Shown here piece after piece: positions 61,213-64,000 of a stretch of DNA of 64,000 nucleotides. The notes beneath the pieces were generated by a model. That model did no database searches and had not been told where the DNA came from. It saw nothing but the letters and a program-made list of their open reading frames with translations. The position numbers and the translations under genes were made by a program. The stretch is taken from NCBI GenBank assembly GCA_002483285.1, contig DLHP01000029.1:218143-282142 (forward strand), given 5' to 3'. Each line of letters begins with the position of its first letter. Position 1 is the stretch's first letter. The DNA comes from Flavobacterium sp. UBA7665 (GTDB lineage Bacteria > Bacteroidota > Bacteroidia > Flavobacteriales > Flavobacteriaceae).

Positions 61213-61243
61213 TTGTCGCTCCCCATCCTAACGGTTATATTTG
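61213..61243 (+). promoter_or_regulatory. Promoter of the TerC-family gene
   Basis: TTG (61213-61215), 20-nt spacer, TATATTTG (61236-61243). Full match to the Bacteroidota consensus, with a leader of about 14 nt before ATG 61263. Confidence 0.78.
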
Positions 61244-61262
61244 TAAATCTAAAAACTGTACT

Positions 61263-62234
61263 ATGATTGTCTGGATTGCCTTTTTGTTTGCCGTGTTCAT
61301 TTTTCTCGCCCTTGATTTGGGGGTATTCAATAAAACCCCGCACATCATCAGCACCAAGGAAGCCAGCAAATGGACTGCCATTTGGGTGAGCCTGTCGTTT
61401 GCGTTCTCGGGTGTGATCTACTGGCTTTACAAAACAGGCTATGTAGACAATCCCAACAACCTCAAGCCAACCACCGCCGCGATTAAGTACATCACAGGTT
61501 ACCTTATTGAATTGTCGCTGAGCGTAGACAATATCTTCGTCATCGCCATTATCTTTGCTTCGTTCAGGATTGCACAGAAGTACCAGCACCGTGTGTTGTT
61601 CTGGGGCATCATCGGCGCTATCGTATTTAGAGGGCTCATGATTTTCTTTGGGGTGATGCTCATCAACAAATTCACTTGGACCACATACCTATTTGGTGCA
61701 TTTCTCGTATTTACGGCCATCAAAATGCTGTTCAGTAAGGACGACGAACAATTCGATCCGCAAAAATCTGCGATCTACAAGATACTTGGGAAAATTATCC
61801 CCATTTCACACCATACCGATAAGGAACATTTTTTCGTCCGGATCGACAATAAGAATTACGCGACCCCACTTTTCGTGGCACTCGTGGTAATTGAAGTGAT
61901 GGATGTGTTGTTTGCCGTAGATAGCGTTCCGGCGATATTGGCAATTACCTCCGACCCTTTCCTGGTCTTCAGTTCAAATATTTTTGCCATACTCGGGCTG
62001 CGTTCGATGTATTTCTTTTTGGCCAATATGCTCGAGAAGTTCAGTTACCTTGAATACAGCCTCATTGCCATCCTGACTTTTGTAGGTTTGAAGATGCTGC
62101 TGCATTCGTTTATAGAAGTTCCCGAGTGGGCTTCGTTGGGTTTTATCGCTTTGTCGCTACTGGCCGGTGTGGTGGTTTCACTCAGAATCAGTGCAAAAAA
62201 AGAAGCCGAGCGGCCTTCGCGGGATGAGGAATAG
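61263..62234 (+). CDS. TerC/Alx family membrane protein
   Basis: 323 aa with about eight to nine membrane helices. Motifs: GYLIELSLSVDNIFVIAIIF (about 79-98) and VVIEVMDVLFAVDSVPAILAIT (about 211-232), the two Asp-containing segments typical of TerC/Alx, plus a long cytosolic loop with IIPISHHTDKEHFFV. Alx/TerC proteins export manganese or take part in metal homeostasis and protein metalation. I found no yybP-ykoY manganese riboswitch upstream. Monocistronic, with a bidirectional terminator downstream. Confidence 0.9.
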   Translation: MIVWIAFLFAVFIFLALDLGVFNKTPHIISTKEASKWTAIWVSLSFAFSGVIYWLYKTGYVDNPNNLKPTTAAIKYITGYLIELSLSVDNIFVIAIIFASFRIAQKYQHRVLFWGIIGAIVFRGLMIFFGVMLINKFTWTTYLFGAFLVFTAIKMLFSKDDEQFDPQKSAIYKILGKIIPISHHTDKEHFFVRIDNKNYATPLFVALVVIEVMDVLFAVDSVPAILAITSDPFLVFSSNIFAILGLRSMYFFLANMLEKFSYLEYSLIAILTFVGLKMLLHSFIEVPEWASLGFIALSLLAGVVVSLRISAKKEAERPSRDEE

Positions 62235-62248
62235 CAACAACCTAAAAT

Positions 62249-62280
62249 AAAAAAAGCCACCTTTATCGGGTGGCTTTCTT
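62249..62280. terminator. Bidirectional terminator after the TerC-family gene
   Basis: GCCACC (62256-62261) and GGTGGC (62269-62274) around a TTTATCG loop, with A7 before and TTTCTT after. Also serves the converging collagen-like gene. Confidence 0.85.
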
Positions 62281-62295
62281 ATATAAGTTAACTGT

Positions 62296-62835
62296 TTATT
62301 TGTTCAGCACTTTGACATTGGTATCGTTGATGCCGTAATACTTGATTACTGCGTTATAGTCATCGAGGTCTACGCCGCTTGTATTGGCTGTAGTGCTTTT
62401 GTTCGACAAATATCCAGGGATGATAACAATCCTAAAGGTCTGTCCAGTAATGTAGCTTGGTGTGGTAGCCAGGTTGTAGGTACCGCCGGCATATATTGTA
62501 AAGTCTTCCATACTGAAGTCATAATCGTAATCGAGTTCGCCTTCATTGAGGAATAAGGTACGTGGGATGGGTTGCCAAATCGGAGTACTTGCGTCTATGG
62601 TACCAGACAAACGGTAAATCAGTAGGTTGTCGGATAGCAGGATTTGTGGATCGAGCGTCTGGTAAATCTGGTATTGCCCGTTGTTGAGTGAAAAATTGAT
62701 GTTTCGCAATTCAAACACCTCGGCTTCAACGTTTGTACCTTGCGGACCTGGTGCGCCTTGCGGACCGGCTGGCCCTTCACATCCAGACAAAAATACCACC
62801 CCAACTACTGCTAATAATAAAAATAATCTTTTCAT
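62296..62835 (-). CDS. Lipoprotein with short collagen-like segment
   Basis: 179 aa from ATG 62835 (the GTG at 62844 is an alternative). Lipobox FLSGC at residue about 19, followed by a collagen-like GPAGPQGAPGPQG stretch (Gly-x-y triplets) and a beta-rich domain of about 140 residues ending VKVLNK. Such collagen-like linkers are frequent just after the lipid anchor in Bacteroidota lipoproteins. Function unknown. Confidence 0.78.
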   Translation of the reverse strand: MKRLFLLLAVVGVVFLSGCEGPAGPQGAPGPQGTNVEAEVFELRNINFSLNNGQYQIYQTLDPQILLSDNLLIYRLSGTIDASTPIWQPIPRTLFLNEGELDYDYDFSMEDFTIYAGGTYNLATTPSYITGQTFRIVIIPGYLSNKSTTANTSGVDLDDYNAVIKYYGINDTNVKVLNK

Positions 62836-62925
62836 GGTTTTCACGGTTTAATGATTTGATAAATGTAAACCCAAAAACCAAACCAAAAAAAACAATTAAG
62901 GGAAATTTAGTAATATTAAATGGTC

Positions 62926-62933
62926 TACTTTTG
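62926..62933 (+). promoter_or_regulatory. -7 element abutting the DUF1543 start
   Basis: TACTTTTG (62926-62933) ends 5 nt before ATG 62939. As with guaA, transcription would begin at about the start codon, so the mRNA may be leaderless. No clear -33 TTG. Confidence 0.45.
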
Positions 62934-62938
62934 CAAAC

Positions 62939-63490
62939 ATGCGACTGTATATGATTCTTCTCGGCTGCAAACCACAAGGCCGTCTGATTGAACAACACGA
63001 TGTTTTTTTTGGTGTAGGCAATTCCCTTGCCGCATTGGTTGCCCCAATCGAGGCCTTTTGGCCCGGCACCAAAATCCATATCGATTCGTGGCGTGAGGTT
63101 ACCGCGGTAGACAATTACCGCGTGACCGTTGTCCCGAAATCCGATGCGGTCGCCAATGAAGGGCAACTGTACTTTTTCAACCTCGGCGGATACCAACCCA
63201 ATGATTTCGAAGAATATCATTATAAGGTACTCACTGTAGCCGATACGCTGGCCGATGCCACCAAGAAAGCAAAAGCTTCGGCGTTCTACAAACACTTTGG
63301 GTTTAAAGGAGCCAGCTCTCACATCGACGACAAGTACGGCATAGATGTAGACGACGTATATAAGGTGGCCGACATTTTAGATCCGACGACCAAAGCCCAA
63401 TACACCTTACAGATTACGTCATCCGAAATTCCTTTGACGCTCGACATTTTGCATATCGGTTACCTGCCATTGGGCAAACTAACGGTTTAA
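62939..63490 (+). CDS. DUF1543 family protein
   Basis: 183 aa, soluble. Starts MRLYMILLGCKPQGRLIEQHDVFFGVG and has IDSWREVTAVDNY, GQLYFFNLGGYQ and EYHYKVLTVADTLADATKKAKAS, typical of the DUF1543 family. Function unknown. The family usually comprises a duplicated alpha-beta half, visible here as two similar segments ending near residue 90 and 178. Confidence 0.82.
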   Translation: MRLYMILLGCKPQGRLIEQHDVFFGVGNSLAALVAPIEAFWPGTKIHIDSWREVTAVDNYRVTVVPKSDAVANEGQLYFFNLGGYQPNDFEEYHYKVLTVADTLADATKKAKASAFYKHFGFKGASSHIDDKYGIDVDDVYKVADILDPTTKAQYTLQITSSEIPLTLDILHIGYLPLGKLTV

Positions 63491-63508
63491 TTGACTAACT
63501 TAGTGATT

Positions 63509-63649
63509 ATGGGAAGGAACAATCCGCGCAACATTAAAAAGCACAACGACAAACTACACAAGGAACAGGAAAAAGTCAAGCAGGCCGAGGCTTTGCGCAA
63601 GGAGAAACTCAAAGCCATCATCCGCAAGTTCAATGAAGACCAGCCCTAA
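63509..63649 (+). CDS. Small basic protein
   Basis: 46 aa (starts MGRNNPRNIKKHNDKLHKEQ, ends FNEDQP). Highly basic N-terminus, then a charged helix. 18 nt after the DUF1543 stop and 18 nt before the next gene, so probably part of a three-gene operon. Short open frame, no database check possible. Confidence 0.5.
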   Translation: MGRNNPRNIKKHNDKLHKEQEKVKQAEALRKEKLKAIIRKFNEDQP

Positions 63650-63667
63650 GACCCTAACACAACACCT

Positions 63668-63889
63668 ATGGAAAATCTAAAATTCAGTTCGCTCAAAAAA
63701 GAAGTACAGGACATCATTGACCTGATGGCGCAACAGCAGTTCAAGGAAGCCAACGACAAGCTAATCGAGGCCTCGGACTACCTCGACGAATTGCTTGATT
63801 TTTCTGAAACCGACGAAGATTTGGTGGAGATTAGTAAGTATCAGGTTTTGATGAATCAGTTGCAGATGAAAGTTAGGGAGAAGTTGTGA
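63668..63889 (+). CDS. Small helical acidic protein
   Basis: 73 aa. Entirely helical and acidic (DELLDFSETDEDLVEISKY), soluble. Last gene of the probable DUF1543 operon. No family recognised. The remaining 63890-64000 shows an AT-rich stretch and a GCC/GGC-bearing segment (about 63945-63985) that resembles a small hairpin, without a gene. Confidence 0.6.
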   Translation: MENLKFSSLKKEVQDIIDLMAQQQFKEANDKLIEASDYLDELLDFSETDEDLVEISKYQVLMNQLQMKVREKL

Positions 63890-64000
63890 TTTTTTTATAT
63901 TTCCTATGATCAATTGAAGGTACAAATTCACATGTTTATCTTCTTTGCCTTGCCGCAAAAGAAGCAAAAAGGCAGTCGGCACATAAGATTTGCTAAAAAT

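Noticed and set aside
61142..61262. Possible yybP-ykoY manganese riboswitch before the TerC-family gene
   Set aside because: The leader after the promoter is only about 14 nt and none of the conserved riboswitch loops is visible.
1..64000. CRISPR arrays, tRNA or rRNA genes, insertion sequences or prophage
   Set aside because: No regular 25-40 bp spaced repeats, no cloverleaf or rRNA-like stretches, and no transposase, integrase or phage structural gene was seen; the only repeats are short intergenic palindromes and the repeats inside the 57723-58796 gene.
63940..64000. A possible fourth copy of the dispersed repeat at the right edge
   Set aside because: It has an AAGCAAAAAGGC-type hairpin, but neither of the two conserved ends is present within the window.

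Overview
The window is chromosomal DNA of a member of the Bacteroidota, most likely a Flavobacterium-like member of the Flavobacteriaceae. Evidence: a gliding-motility gene (GldI), C-terminal type IX secretion (Por) sorting domains, a type III glutamine synthetase, many promoters of the TTG / TAnnTTTG type, almost no Shine-Dalgarno sequences, and several flavobacterial-looking dispersed intergenic repeats. I see no rRNA, tRNA, CRISPR array, insertion sequence or prophage.

Layout. 1-5052 (minus): end of a Pel-like exopolysaccharide locus: PelF-type glycosyltransferase, PelG-type membrane protein, GH114-like protein and a truncated polytopic membrane protein. 5440-9801: SF2 helicase, two small uncharacterised genes, DUF3817 protein, YbdG-type MscS channel. 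9996-11833: OmpA-type porin and a small hypothetical. 12007-21352: two convergent gene sets forming one apparent amide-bond biosynthesis locus: esterase, ATP-grasp, GCS2/YbdK-type carboxylate-amine ligase, class I amidotransferase and an atypical ATP-grasp-like protein (plus strand) facing an exported protein, another ATP-grasp, an M17 aminopeptidase and an esterase (minus strand). 21484-28949 (minus): a two-component pair with a thioredoxin-like protein, an LtaS-like sulfatase-fold membrane protein, a VWA-like membrane protein and FabG.

29149-36990 is a single long plus-strand operon: ECF sigma factor, small membrane protein (probable anti-sigma factor), Spy/CpxP-like His-rich protein, MbnP-family protein, MbnH/CcpA-type di-haem peroxidase, CotH protein with type IX sorting domain, YHYH protein with type IX sorting domain, and a second di-haem peroxidase that is a lipoprotein. 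It looks like a regulated envelope metal (probably copper) or protein-oxidation system and is the best candidate for an undescribed system.

37121-46065 (minus) is housekeeping: YidC, CTP synthase, DUF3820, OsmC, two LysM proteins and GMP synthase. 46350-52007 (plus): ExbB/ExbD-type pair, fluoride channel, DHH phosphoesterase, GldI and two paralogous cyclophilin-FKBP fusion proteins. 52064-56562 (minus): a hypothetical, an acetyltransferase, a tiny membrane protein, PurM-type AIR synthase and two paralogous double-OmpA-domain proteins. 56671-58796 (plus): a lipoprotein, a small type IX cargo and a secreted protein built of five 41-residue repeats. 58866-61055 (minus): glutamine synthetase III with a notable promoter region. 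61263-64000: TerC-family protein, collagen-like lipoprotein, DUF1543 protein and two small genes.

Start codons were re-chosen in several places because the longest open frame begins at a TTG or GTG that overlaps a promoter element or lies upstream of a better ATG. All family names come from reading motifs by eye; no database search was run.
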